From positions 60,001 through 124,000 of the forward strand of contig CANJKZ010000548.1 in assembly GCA_947471745.1 (NCBI GenBank): a stretch of 64,000 nucleotides of DNA, given 5' to 3'. The translations under genes were made by a program, and so were the position numbers. Below the pieces are notes generated by a model that made no database searches, was not told the origin of the DNA, and saw nothing but the letters and a program-made list of their open reading frames with translations. This stretch comes from Closterium sp. Naga37s-1. Its lineage: Eukaryota > Streptophyta > Zygnematophyceae > Desmidiales > Closteriaceae. Below are positions 52,940-64,000 of the stretch, piece after piece; the first letter of the stretch is position 1; each line of letters begins with the position of its first letter.

Positions 52940-54770
52940 TGGGGTGGTCTAATTGGAAGGGTGAGATGCGGTCCGGGAAGCGTTTTGACGAGCAGCGAAA
53001 CCAGTGGTTTGGTTCTCAGGTCTGGGCACAGGGGAAATTTTGGTTGGTGTGGAGAGTGGAGATTCAGGGTCACCCTCGCTATCAGAGGTGGGGTACGAAC
53101 TCTCTAGGGTACGACCTTCAGGACTGGAGCTTCATGCTGTAGCCCTTCGCCTCGGCGGCTCTCGCCATCTCCCTCGCTGTGGCCATCTCGGAGGTGGGTC
53201 GCGGCCAGGCGCAGCCAGCACGGTGGGATTCTCCTCGACCGCAGAGGTCATCACCTGTCTGGAAGGACCATGGCTGGCAGAGCAGGCGAGGGGGGACAGC
53301 ATAGGCGCGTGTAGGGCCGTAGGCGGCCGTATTCGGACCAGCTGGAAACAGCCAAGGCGACGGCGGCGGCGCCCGGCACTCGCGGAGGTTCCTGCTGCCA
53401 TTCGCGCATTGTGGCATGAGGTAAACAGATATCGCCTCCTCTCGATATATCGGCTCGCTCGCCAGTGCCCTTTGGACGGACTCCACCAGGGGGAGGGGAT
53501 GGGAGGTGGTGCACTGCACCGAAGGGGGGGGAGGGGAGGGGGGGGGGGGGGGGAGGTACGCCCGTGCTCGTACCGGCAGTGTAGCACAGGCCAAAATTGT
53601 TCCTGCGTGCACCGCCACCTGTGGTGCATCTGCTGGCGCAGGCCCAGCGGGCGCCTGGGCTCGCTGAGGATCGTGTGGTGGCAGAGCGAGGGATGCAGCA
53701 GCGGGGACGGCGGCGGATCCGTCATGTGCAGAGCCCCCGTATCAATGCCGGCCCGTGCAGTGTCAGTGGGGTGGCCCGGTTCCGCGTGAGCTCCCTTTCG
53801 GGTGGTGCTTGAGCGTTTAAGGGGGCGCAACTAAGGGGGCACCGCGCAAGATGGCCGTGCAAGGGGACATTCATTTGCGCCTGGGGCATGCTCCGGCCTA
53901 TGTATAGAGGTGGTGGCGGCAATGTGGGGGTGGAGTGGAGTATGCCTGGGGGGCGAGCGATGGGTGACTGTCCCGCAAGGGTGGTGGTGACGGACCACCC
54001 CCAGTCCAGGGCGTGAATTGTTGAGATGCTCCTGGGGACAACCACACCTAACCCATGAGTGGGAGTGGGTGGAGAGCTCAATGGAGCGGGCCGTGCCTGG
54101 TCGGCCGAGGAAGTGGCCGTGGTGTGAATGCTGTAAATGCTGTTGATGGCTGCGTGCCAGTGCTTCGTCTTATTGATAAGACCGTGGTGTGGTTGTTGGA
54201 GAGTGGGGGCGTAGCAGAGCAGTTGTATGGCGGAGCGGAGGCGCCTGCTGCATGGAAGGCTAGCATAGAGCCGCCGGCACCGTAGTAGGTCCATGGAGCT
54301 GCTTCAGGCCGTCCATGGTCGCTCACGACTTGGAAATGCGTGTGTGTGTTTTATCTGCATTTTAAACATGTTGCAGTCTGTACATAGTGTGCTGTCGTCC
54401 TGTACAGCGCGGCCGAAGCCCGTGGCCAAACTACTGAAGATAAAACGAAAGAAATGTCTCACCCTCACTGTTTACTCTCCTCCTCTATCCCACCTTCCTT
54501 TCTTCGTTCCATATTCCCCCTCCACCAATTGCTTCTCAAACGGTCCTTTGTATCAATGAGGAGATTGGTACAGGCTGAGTGCGCAAGAGAAGACAATGTC
54601 TGACCCCATACATCCGTGTGGAGAAGAAAGCACCGCATGCATTTCCAAATCTCCGCAAGGCATTTGCAAGCCCCTTCCCTGCACCTCCCCTTTCCTTCCC
54701 CTTCCCCTTCCCCCTTCTCTACACCAACCCCCACGTTTCCCCTTCCATACACCTTCCTCCACCGCCCCAG
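52940..54770. other. Intronic DNA, no confident exon
   Basis: Between the LINE remnant and the last visible exon. It contains a G run at 53526-53554 and scattered short frames. At least one exon ending in phase 1 should lie between 49494 and 54770 if the exon at 54771 is read in its sulfotransferase-like frame. A stretch near 54560-54660 is a weak candidate. Confidence 0.4.
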
Positions 54771-54871
54771 GCTCGGGATGCCACGTCACGCATGAGTGCG
54801 TGTGTGGAGAAGGAGGGCTGTTCCGAGACATGCCGGACCTGTGTGGCTCGTTCTATGCTTACTTCATCCAG
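54771..54871 (+). CDS. Further exon of the sulfotransferase gene
   Basis: Acceptor CCGCCCCAG at 54762-54770 and donor CCAG/GTGTGT at 54871/54872. In the frame that ends in phase 0 it reads CHVTHECVCGEGG LFRDMPDLCGSFYAYFIQ. The end (SFYAYFIQ) resembles the sulfotransferase segment that normally precedes 'WLxxFPxEQ' in related enzymes. The reading needs a phase-1 exon before it, while exon 6 ends in phase 0, so an intermediate exon is missing from my model. The remaining C-terminus must lie past the minisatellite, beyond the window. Confidence 0.55.
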
Positions 54872-57800
54872 GTGTGTTGTCAGTCGGCAGGTGTGTTGTG
54901 AGTCGGCAGGTGTGTTGTGAGCCGGCAGGTGTGTTGTGAGCAGGTGTGTTGTGAGCCGGCAGGTGTGTTGTGAGGCAGGTGTGTTGTGAGCCGGCAGGTG
55001 TGTTGTGAGCAGGTGTGTTGTGAGTCGGCAGGTGTGTTGTGAGCCGGCAGGTGTGTTGTGAGTCGGCAGGTGTGTTGTGAGCCGGCAGGTGTGTTGTGAG
55101 CAGGTGTGTTGTGAGCCGGCAGGTGTGTTGTGAGGCAGGTGTGTTGTGAGCCGGCAGGTGTGTTGTGAGCAGGTGTGTTGTGAGTCGGCAGGTGTGTTGT
55201 GAGCCGGCAGGTGTGTTGTGAGTCGGCAGGTGTGTTGTGAGCCGGCAGGTGTGTTGTGAGCAGGTGTGTTGTGAGCCGGCAGGTGTGTTGTGAGGCAGGT
55301 GTGTTGTGAGCCGGCAGGTGTGTTGTGAGCAGGTGTGTTGTGAGTCGGCAGGTGTGTTGTGAGCCGGCAGGTGTGTTGTGAGTCGGCAGGTGTGTTGTGA
55401 GCCGGCAGGTGTGTTGTGAGCAGGTGTGTTGTGAGCCGGCAGGTGTGTTGTGAGGCAGGTGTGTTGTGAGCCGGCAGGTGTGTTGTGAGCAGGTGTGTTG
55501 TGAGTCGGCAGGTGTGTTGTGAGCCGGCAGGTGTGTTGTGAGTCGGCAGGTGTGTTGTGAGCCGGCAGGTGTGTTGTGAGCAGGTGTGTTGTGAGCCGGC
55601 AGGTGTGTTGTGAGCAGGTGTGTTGTGAGTCGGCAGGTGTGTTGTGAGCCGGCAGGTGTGTTGTGAGTCGGCAGGTGTGTTGTGAGCCGGCAGGTGTGTT
55701 GTGAGCAGGTGTGTTGTGAGCCGGCAGGTGTGTTGTGAGGCAGGTGTGTTGTGAGCCGGCAGGTGTGTTGTGAGCAGGTGTGTTGTGAGTCGGCAGGTGT
55801 GTTGTGAGCCGGCAGGTGTGTTGTGAGTCGGCAGGTGTGTTGTGAGCCGGCAGGTGTGTTGTGAGCAGGTGTGTTGTGAGCCGGCAGGTGTGTTGTGAGG
55901 CAGGTGTGTTGTGAGCCGGCAGGTGTGTTGTGAGCAGGTGTGTTGTGAGTCGGCAGGTGTGTTGTGAGCCGGCAGGTGTGTTGTGAGTCGGCAGGTGTGT
56001 TGTGAGCCGGCAGGTGTGTTGTGAGGCAGGTGTGTTGTGAGCCGGCAGGTGTGTTGTGAGCAGGTGTGTTGTGAGTCGGCAGGTGTGTTGTGAGCCGGCA
56101 GGTGTGTTGTGAGTCGGCAGGTGTGTTGTGAGCCGGCAGGTGTGTTGTGAGCAGGTGTGTTGTGAGCCGGCAGGTGTGTTGTGAGGCAGGTGTGTTGTGA
56201 GCCGGCAGGTGTGTTGTGAGCAGGTGTGTTGTGAGTCGGCAGGTGTGTTGTGAGCCGGCAGGTGTGTTGTGAGTCGGCAGGTGTGTTGTGAGCCGGCAGG
56301 TGTGTTGTGAGCAGGTGTGTTGTGAGCCGGCAGGTGTGTTGTGAGCCGGCAGGTGTGTTGTGAGCCGGCAGGTGTGTTGTGAGCCGGCAGGTGTGTTGTG
56401 AGCCGGCAGGTGTGTTGTGAGCAGGTGTGTTGTGAGTCGGCAGGTGTGTTGTGAGTCGGCAGGTGTGTTGTGAGTCGGCAGGTGTGTTGTGAGCCGGCAG
56501 GTGTGTTGTGAGCAGGTGTGTTGTGAGTCGGCAGGTGTGTTGTGAGCCGGCAGGTGTGTTGTGGAGCCGGCAGGTGTGTTGTGAGCCGGCAGGTGTGTTG
56601 TGAGCAGGTGTGTTTTGAGCCGGCAGGTGTGTTGTGAGCCGGCAGGTGTGTTGTGAGTCGGCAGGTGTGTTGTGAGCCGGCAGGTGTGTTTGTGAGTCGG
56701 CAGGTGTGTTGTGAGCCGGCAGGTGTGTTGTGAGCCGGCAGGTGTGTTGTGAGCCGGCAGGTGTGTTGTGAGCCGGCAGGTGTGTTGTGAGCCGGCAGGT
56801 GTGTTGTGAGCCGGCAGGTGTGTTGTGAGCCGGCAGGTGTGTTGTGAGCCGGCAGGTGTGTTGTGAGCCGGCAGGTGTGGTTGTGAGCAGGTGTGTTGTG
56901 AGCAGGTGTGTTGTGAGCCGGCAGGTGTGGTTGTGAGTCGGCAGTTGTGTTGTGAGCCGGCAGGTGTTGTGAAGCCGGCAGGTGTGTGTGAGCCGGCAGG
57001 TGTGTTGTGAGCCGGCAGGTGTGTTGTGAGCCGGCAGGTGTGTTGTGAGCCGGCAGGTGTGTTGTGAGTCGGCAGGTGTGTTGTGAGTCGGCAGGTGTGT
57101 TGTGAGCCGGCAGGTGTGTTGTGAGCAGGTGTGTTGTGAGTCGGCAGGTGTGTTGTGAGCCGGCAGGTGTGTTGTGAGTCGGCAGGTGTGTTGTGAGCCG
57201 GCAGGTGTGTTGTGAGCCGGCAGGTGTGTTGTGAGCCGGCAGGTGTGTTGTGAGCCGGCAGGTGTGTTGTGAGCCGGCAGGTGTGTTGTGAGCCGGCAGG
57301 TGTGTTGTGAGCCGGCAGGTGTGTTGTGAGCCGGCAGGTGTGTTGTGAGCCGGCAGGTGTGTTGTGAGCCGGCAGGTGTGTTGTGAGCCAGGTGTGTTGT
57401 GAGCAGGTGTGTTGTGAGCCGCAGGTGTGTTGTGAGTCGCAGGTGTGTTGTGAGCCGGCAGGTGTGTTGTGAGCCGGCAGGTGTGTTGTGAGCCGGCAGG
57501 TGTGTTGTGAGCCGGCAGGTGTGTTGTGAGCCGGCAGGTGTGTTGTGAGCCGGCAGGTGTGTTGTGAGTCGGCAGGTGTGTTGTGAGTCGGCAGGTGTGT
57601 TGTGAGCCGGCAGGTGTGTTGTGAGCAGGTGTGTTGTGAGTCGGCAGGTGTGTTGTGAGCCGGCAGGTGTGTTGTGAGTCGGCAGGTGTGTTGTGAGCCG
57701 GCAGGTGTGTTGTGAGCCGGCAGGTGTGTTGTGAGCCGGCAGGTGTGTTGTGAGCCGGCAGGTGTGTTGTGAGCCGGCAGGTGTGTTGTGAGCCGGCAGG

Positions 57801-60800
57801 TGTGTTGTGAGCCGGCAGGTGTGTTGTGAGCCGGCAGGTGTGTTGTGAGCCGGCAGGTGTGTTGTGAGCAGGTGTGTTGTGAGCAGGTGTGTTTTGAGCC
57901 GGCAGGTGTGTTGTGAGCCGGCAGGTGTGTTGTGAGTCGGCAGGTGTGTTGTGAGCCGGCAGGTGTGTTGTGAGCCGGCAGGTGTGTTGTGAGCCGGCAG
58001 GTGTGTTGTGAGCCGGCAGGTGTGTTGTGAGCCGGCAGGTGTGTTGTGAGCGCGCAGGTGTGTTGTGAGTCGGCAGGTGTGTTGTGAGTCGGCAGGTGTG
58101 TTGTGAGCCGGCAGGTGTGTTGTGAGCAGGTGTGTTGTGAGTCGGCAGGTGTGTTGTGAGCCGGCAGGTGTGTTGTGAGTCGGCAGGTGTGTTGTGAGCC
58201 GGCAGGTGTGTTGTGAGCCGGCAGGTGTGTTGTGAGCCGGCAGGTGTGTTGTGAGCCGGCAGGTGTGTTGTGAGCCGGCAGGTGTGTTGTGAGCCGGCAG
58301 GTGTGTTGTGAGCCGGCAGGTGTGTTGTGAGCCGGCAGGTGTGTTGTGAGCCGGCAGGTGTGTTGTGAGCAGGTGTGTTGTGAGCAGGTGTGTTTTGAGC
58401 CGGCAGGTGTGTTGTGAGCCGGCAGGTGTGTTGTGAGTCGGCAGGTGTGTTGTGAGCCGGCAGGTGTGTTGTGAGCCGGCAGGTGTGTTGTGAGCCGGCA
58501 GGTGTGTTGTGAGCCGGCAGGTGTGTTGTGAGCCAGCAGGTGTGTTGTGAGCCGGCAGGTGTGTTGTGAGCAGGTGTGTTGTGAGTCGGCAGGTGTGTTG
58601 TGAGCCGGCAGGTGTGTTGTGAGCAGGTGTGTTGTGAGTCGGCAGGTGTGTTGTGAGCCGGCAGGTGTGTTGTGAGTCGGCAGGTGTGTTGTGAGCCGGC
58701 AGGTGTGTTGTGAGCCGGCAGGTGTGTTGTGAGCCGGCAGGTGTGTTGTGAGCCGGCAGGTGTGTTGTGAGGCAGGTGTGTTTTGAGCCGGCAGGTGTGT
58801 TGTGAGCCGGCAGGTGTGTTGTGAGTCGGCAGGTGTGTTGTGAGCCGGCAGGTGTGTTGTGAGTCGGCAGGTGTGTTGTGAGCCGGCAGGTGTGTTGTGA
58901 GCCGGCAGGTGTGTTGTGAGCCGGCAGGTGTGTTGTGAGCCGGCAGGTGTGTTGTGAGCCGGCAGGTGTGTTGTGAGCCGGCAGGTGTGTTGTGAGCCGG
59001 CAGGTGTGTTGTGAGCCAGTTAGCCGGCAGGTGTGTTGTGAGCCGGCAGGTTGTGTGTGTGAGCCGGCAGGTGTGTTGTGAGGCAGGTGTGTTGTGAGCG
59101 AGGTGTGTTTTGAGAGCCGGCAGGTGTGTTGTGAGCCAGGCAGGTGTGTTGTGAGTCGGCAGGTGTGTTGTGATCCGGCAGGTGTGTTGTGAGTCGGCAG
59201 GTGTGTTGTGATCCGGCAGGTGTGTTGTGAGCCGGCAGGTGTGTTGTGAGCCGGCAGGTGTGTTGTGAGCCGGCAGGTGTGTTGTGAGTCAGGCAGGTGT
59301 GTTGTGATCGTCAGGTGTGTTGTGAGCCGGCAGGTGTTGTATGTGAGCAGGTGTGTTGTGAGTCGGCAGGTGTGTTGTGAGCCGGCAGTGTGTTGTGAGT
59401 CCGGGCAGGTGGGGTGTTTGTGAGCCGGCAGGTGTGTTGTGAGCCGGCAGGTGTGTTGTGAGGCAGGTGTGTTGTGAGTCGGCAGGTGTGTTGTGAGCCG
59501 GCAGGTGTGTTGTGAGTCGGCAGGTGTGTTGTGAGCCGGCAGGTGTGTTGTGAGCCGGCAGGTGTGTTGTGAGCCGGCAGGTGTGTTGTGAGCCGGCAGG
59601 TGGTGTTGTGAGCCGGCAGGTGTGTTGTGAGCCGGCAGGTGTGTTGTGAGCCGGCAGGTGTGTTGTGAGCCGGCAGGTGTGTGTGAGGCCGGCAGGTGTG
59701 TTGTGAAGCCGCAGGTGTGTTGTGAGCCGGCAGGTGTGTTGTGAGCCGGCAGGTGTGTTGTGAGCGGCAGGTGTGTTGTGAGCCGGCAGGTGTGTTGTGA
59801 GCGGCAGGTGTGTTGTGAGTCGGCAGGTTGTGTTGTGAGCCGGCAGGTGTGTTGTGAGCCGGCAGGTGTGTGTGAGCCGGCAGGTGTGTTGTGAGCCGGC
59901 AGGTGTGTTGTGAGCCGGCAGGTGTGTTGTGAGCCGGCAGGTGTGTTGTGAGCCGGCAGGTGTGTTGTGAGTCGGCAGGTGTGTTGTGAGCCGGCAGGTG
60001 TGTTGTGAGGCAGGTGTGTTGTGAGTCCGGCAGGTGTGTTGTGAGCCGGCAGGTGTGTTGTGAGCCGGCAGGTGTTGTGAGTCGGCAGGTGTGTTGTGAG
60101 CCGGCAGGTGTGTTGTGAGCCGGCAGGTGTGTTGTGAGCCGGCAGGTGTGTTGTGAGCCGGCAGGTGTGTTGTGAGCCGGCAGGTGTGTTGTGAGCCGGC
60201 AGGTGTGTTGTGAGCCGGCAGGTGTGTTGTGAGCCGGCAGGTGTGTTGTGAGCCGGCAGGTGTGTTGTGAGCAGGTGTGTTGTGAGCAGGTGTGTTTTGA
60301 GGCCGGCAGGTGTGTTGTGAGCCGGCAGGTGTGTTGTGAGTCGGCAGGTGTGTTGTGAGCCGGCAGGTGTGTTGTGAGCCGGCAGGTGTGTTGTGAGCCG
60401 GCAGGTGTGTTGTGAGCCGGCAGGTGTGTTTGTGAGCCGGCAGGTGTGTTGTGAGGCCGGCAGGTGTGTTGTGAGCAGGTGTGTTGTGAGTCGGCAGGTG
60501 TGTTGTGAGCCGGCAGGTGTGTTGTGAGCCGGCAGGTGTGTTGTGAGCCGGCAGGTGTGTTGTGAGCCGGCAGGTGTGTTGTGAGCCTGCAGGTGTGTTG
60601 TGAGCGGCAGGTGTGTTGTGAGCAGGTGTGTTGTGAGTCGGCAGGTGTGTTGTGAGCCGCAGGTGTGTTGTGAGTCGGCAGGTGTGTTGTGAGCCGGCAG
60701 GTGTGTTGTGAGCAGGCAGGTGTGTTGTGAGTCGGCAGGGTGTGTTGTGAGCCGGCAGGTGTGTCGTGAGTCCGGCAGGTGTGTTGTGAGCCGGCAGGTG

Positions 60801-63800
60801 TGTTGTGAGCACGGCAGGTTGTGTTGTGAGCCGGCAGGTGTGTTTTGAGCCGGCAGGTGTGTTGTGAGCCGCAGGTGTGTTTTGAGTCCGGCAGGTGTGT
60901 TGTGAGCCGGCAGGTGTGTTGTGAGTCGGCAGGTGTGTTGTGAGCCGGCAGGTGTGTTGTGAGTCGGCAGGTGTGTTGTGAGCCGGCAGGTGTGTTGTGA
61001 GCCGGCAGTGTGTTGTGAGCGGAGGTGTGTTGTGAGCCGGCAGGTGTGTTGTGAGCCGGCAGTGTGTTGTGAGCCGGCAGGTGTGTTGTGAGCCGGCAGG
61101 TGTGTTGTGAGCCGGCAGGTGTGTTGTGAGCCGGCAGGTGTGTTGTGAGCCGGCAGGTGTGTTGTGAGCCGCAAGGTGTGTTGTGAGCAGGTGTGTGTGA
61201 GCAGGTGTGGTTGTGGAGCCGGCAGGTGTGGTTGTGAGTCGGCAGGTGTGTTGTGAGCCGGCAGGTGTGTTTGTGAGCCGGCAGGTGTGTTGTGAGCCGG
61301 CAGGTGTGTTGTGAGCCGGCAGGTGTGTTGTGAGCCAGCAGGTGTGTTGTGAGCCGGCAGGTGTGTTGTGAGTCGGCAGGTGTGTTGTGAGTCGGCAGGT
61401 GTGTTGTGAGCCGGCAGGTGTGTTGTGAGCAGGTGTGTTGTGAGTCGGCAGGTGTGTTGTGAGCCGGCAGGTGTGTTGTGAGTCGGCAGGTGTGTTGTGA
61501 GCCGGCAGGTGTGTTGTGAGCCGGCAGGTTTGTTGTGAGCCGGCAGGTGTGTTGTGAGCCGGCAGGTGTGTTGTGAGCCGGCAGGTGTGTTTGTGAGCCG
61601 GCAGGTGTGTTGTGAGCCGGCAGGTGTGTTGTGAGCCGGCAGGTGTGTTGTGAGCCGTGTGAGCGCAGGGTGTTGGAGCGGCAGGTGTGTGTGAGCAGGT
61701 GGTGTTGTGAGCAGGTGTGTTTTGAGCCGGCAGGTGTGTTGTGAGCCGGCAGGTGTGTTGTGAGTCGGCAGGTGTGTTGTGAGCCGGCAGGTGTGGTTGT
61801 GAGCCGGCAGGTGTGTTGTGAGCCGGCAGGTGTGTTGTGAGCCGGCAGGTGTGTTGTTGAGCCGGCAGGTGTGTTGTGAGCCGGCAGGTGTGTTGTGAGC
61901 AGGTGTGTTGTGAGTCGGCAGGTGTGTTGTGAGCCGGCAGGTGTGTTGTGAGCAGGTGTGTTGTGAGTCGGCAGGTGTGTTGTGAGCCGGCAGGTGTGTT
62001 GTGAGTCGGCAGGTGTGTTGTGAGCCGGCAGGTGTGTTTGTGAGCCGGCAGGTGTGTTGTGAGCCGGCAGGTGTGTTGTGAGCCGGCAGTGTGTTGTGAG
62101 CAGGTGTGTTTTGAGCCGGCAGGTGTGTTGTGAGCCGGCAGGTGTGTTGTGAGTCGGCAGGTGTGTTGTGAGCCGGCAGGTGTGTTGTGAGTCGGCAGGT
62201 GTGTTGTGAGCCGGCAGGTGTGTTGTGAGCCGGCAGGTGTGTTGTGAGCCGGCAGGTGTGTTGTGAGCCGGCAGGTGTGTTGTGAGCCGGCAGGTGTGTT
62301 GTGAGCCGGCAGGTGTGTGTGAGCCGGCAGGTGTGTTGTGAGCCGGCAGGTGTGTTGTGAGCCGGCAGGTGTGTTGTGAGCCGGCAGGTGTGTTGTGAGC
62401 CGGCAGGTGTGTTGTGAGCAGGTGTGTTGTGAGGCAGGTGTGTTTTGAGCCGGCAGGTGTGTTGTGAGCCGGCAGGTGTGTTGTGAGTCGGCAGGTGTGT
62501 TGTGAGCCGGCAGGTGTGTTGTGAGTCGGCAGGTGTGTTGTGAGCCGGCAGGTGTGTTGTGAGCCGGCAGGTGTGTTGTGAGCCGGCAGGTGTGTTGTGA
62601 GCCGGCAGGTGTGTTGTGAGTCGGCAGGTGTGTTGTGAGTCGGCAGGTGTGTTGTGAGCCGGCAGGTGTGTTGTGAGCAGGTGTGTTGTGAGTCGGCAGG
62701 TGTGTTTGTGAGCCGGCAGGTGTGTTGTGAGTCGGCAGGTGTGTTTGTGAGCCGGCAGGTGTTGTGAGGCCGGCAGGTGTGTTTGTGAGCAGGTGTGTTG
62801 TGAGTCGGCAGGTGTGTTGTGAGCCGGCAGGTGTGTTGTGAGTCGGCAGGTGTGTTGTGAGCCGGCAGGTGTGTTGTGAGCGGCAGGTGTGTTGTGAGCC
62901 GGCAGGTGTGTTGTGAGCCGGCAGGTGTGTTGTGAGCCGGCAGGTGTGTTGTGAGCCGGCAGGTGTGTTGTGAGCCGGCAGGTGTGTTGTGAGCCGGCAG
63001 GTGTGTTGTGAGCCGGCAGGTGTGTTGTGAGCCGGCAGGTGTGTTGTGAGCCGGCAGGTGTGTTTGTGAGCAGGTGTGTTGTGAGCAGGTTGTGTTTTGA
63101 GGCGGCAGGTGTGTTGTGAGCCGCAGGTGTGTTGTGAGTCGGCAGGTGTGTTGTGAGCCGGCAGGTGGTGGTTGTGAGCCGGCAGGTGTGTTGTGAGCCG
63201 GCAGGTGTGTTGTGAGCCGGCAGGTGTGTTGTGAGCCGGCAGGTGTGTTGTGAGCCGGCAGGTGTGTTGTGAGCAGGTGTGTTGTGAGTCGGCAGGTGTG
63301 TTTGTGAGCCGGCCAGGTGTGTTGTGAGCAGGTGTGTTGTGAGTCGGCAGGTGTGTTGTGAGCCGGCAGGTGTGTTGTGAGTCGGCAGGTGTGTTGTGAG
63401 CCGGCAGGTGTGTTGTGAGCCGGCAGGTGTGTTGGTGAGCCGGCAGGTGTGGTTGTGAGCCGGCAGGTGTGTTGTGAGCCGGCAGGTGTGTTGTGAGCCG
63501 GCAGGTGTGTTGTGAGCCGGCAGGTGTTGTTGTGAGCCGGCAGGTGTGTTGTGAGCCCGGCAGGTGTGTTGTGAGCAGGTGTGTTGTAAGCAGGTGTGTT
63601 TGAGCCGGCAGGTGTGTTGTGAGCCGGCAGGTGTGTTGTGAGTCGGCAGGTGTGGTTGTGAGCCGGCAGGTGTGTTGTGAGCCGGCAGGGTGTGGGTGTT
63701 GTGAGCCGGCAGGTGTGTTGTGAGCCGGCAGGTGTGTTGTGAGCCGGCAGGTGTGTTGTGAGCAGGTGTGTTGTGAGTCGGCAGGTGTGTTGTGAGCCGG

Positions 63801-64000
63801 CAGGTGTGTTGTGAGCAGGTGTGTTGTGAGTCGGCAGGTGTGTTGTGAGCCGGCAGGTGTGTTGTGAGTCGGCAGGTGTGTTGTGAGCCGGCAGGTGTGT
63901 TGTGAGCCGGCAGGTGTGTTGTGAGCCGGCAGGTGTGTTGTGAGCCGGCAGGTGTGTTGTGAGCAGGTGTGTTTTGAGCCGGCAGGTGTGTTGTGAGCCG
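54872..64000 (+). repeat. Giant 19-bp minisatellite (at least 9.1 kb)
   Basis: Basic unit GTGTGTTGTGAGCCGGCAG, with a GAGTCGG variant and shortened 15- and 16-bp forms (GTGTGTTGTGAGCAG, GTGTGTTGTGAGGCAG). Roughly 480-500 units before the window ends. The first unit starts at the splice donor of the exon ending at 54871. Because 19 is not a multiple of three, every frame reads a 19-residue repeat without stops on the minus strand (up to 2,151 codons); this is not a gene. From 54.9 to 56.3 kb units form a regular 160-bp higher-order repeat; later a period near 500 bp appears. Confidence 0.97.

Noticed and set aside
54719..61174. A 2,151-codon minus-strand open frame of Thr/His/Pro repeats
   Set aside because: It is the reverse complement of the 19-bp minisatellite. 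The unit contains no stop in any minus-strand frame, so openness follows from repetition. A second such frame lies at 59289-60812.
46..64000. CRISPR array interpretation of the regular repeats
   Set aside because: The arrays have no unique spacers of constant length, no cas genes are present, and the DNA is clearly eukaryotic.

Overview
This is eukaryotic nuclear DNA, GC-rich and almost entirely made of nested retrotransposons. It carries one spliced host gene and one very large minisatellite. The spliced gene has C-rich 3' splice sites. The Copia and chromodomain Gypsy elements are plant-like, several elements use the TGGTATCAGAGC (initiator tRNA-Met) primer site, and one Gypsy element carries remains of a captured cytosine methyltransferase. 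Together these point to the green lineage, most probably a streptophyte alga (a zygnematophyte such as Closterium is my best guess). The species cannot be fixed from sequence alone.

Layout. 1-2472: a possible first exon of a secreted protein (minus strand) and non-coding DNA with a foldback element. 2473-4510: a miniature LTR element (TRIM) interrupted by a larger non-coding LTR element, each with its own LTRs. 5056-13750: a second copy of the non-coding family on the minus strand, TSD TTCAT, interrupted by a complete 7.3 kb Copia element at 5995-13312 with identical LTRs and TSD GCGCG. 14242-14760: a pogo/Tigger-like transposase fragment. 14762-28717: a decayed minus-strand chromodomain Gypsy element. 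It holds two insertions: a 1.5 kb segment with an intronless ORF (17166-18660), and a 7.1 kb plus-strand Gypsy element (19452-26589) with split direct repeats and a methyltransferase remnant. 28718-33667: a mosaic of Copia fragments (block D1). 33673-39091: a truncated copy of sulfotransferase exons, a degenerate LINE-like reverse transcriptase and a minisatellite (block E1). 39102-43584: D2, a near-identical repeat of D1. 43585-54871: the apparently intact host gene, with E2 (47374-52223) as the parent-like copy of E1. 54872-64000: a 19-bp minisatellite running off the window.

The host gene (ATG at 44315) encodes a predicted type II membrane protein: a short N-terminal tail, one transmembrane helix, about seven RCC1-type blades, then a PAPS-dependent sulfotransferase domain. 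Six exons join in frame to give 966 codons. A further exon ends at 54871, exactly where the minisatellite begins, so the array appears to lie in an intron and the last exon(s) lie beyond the window.

The order D1-E1-D2-G-E2 is most simply explained by tandem duplication of a D-G-E unit and later loss of G from the first copy. Filler and microhomology are visible at both junctions. The non-coding LTR elements share LTR core, primer site and polypurine tract with the intact Copia and are plausibly mobilised by it in trans. All exon joins, motif calls and alignments were made by eye.
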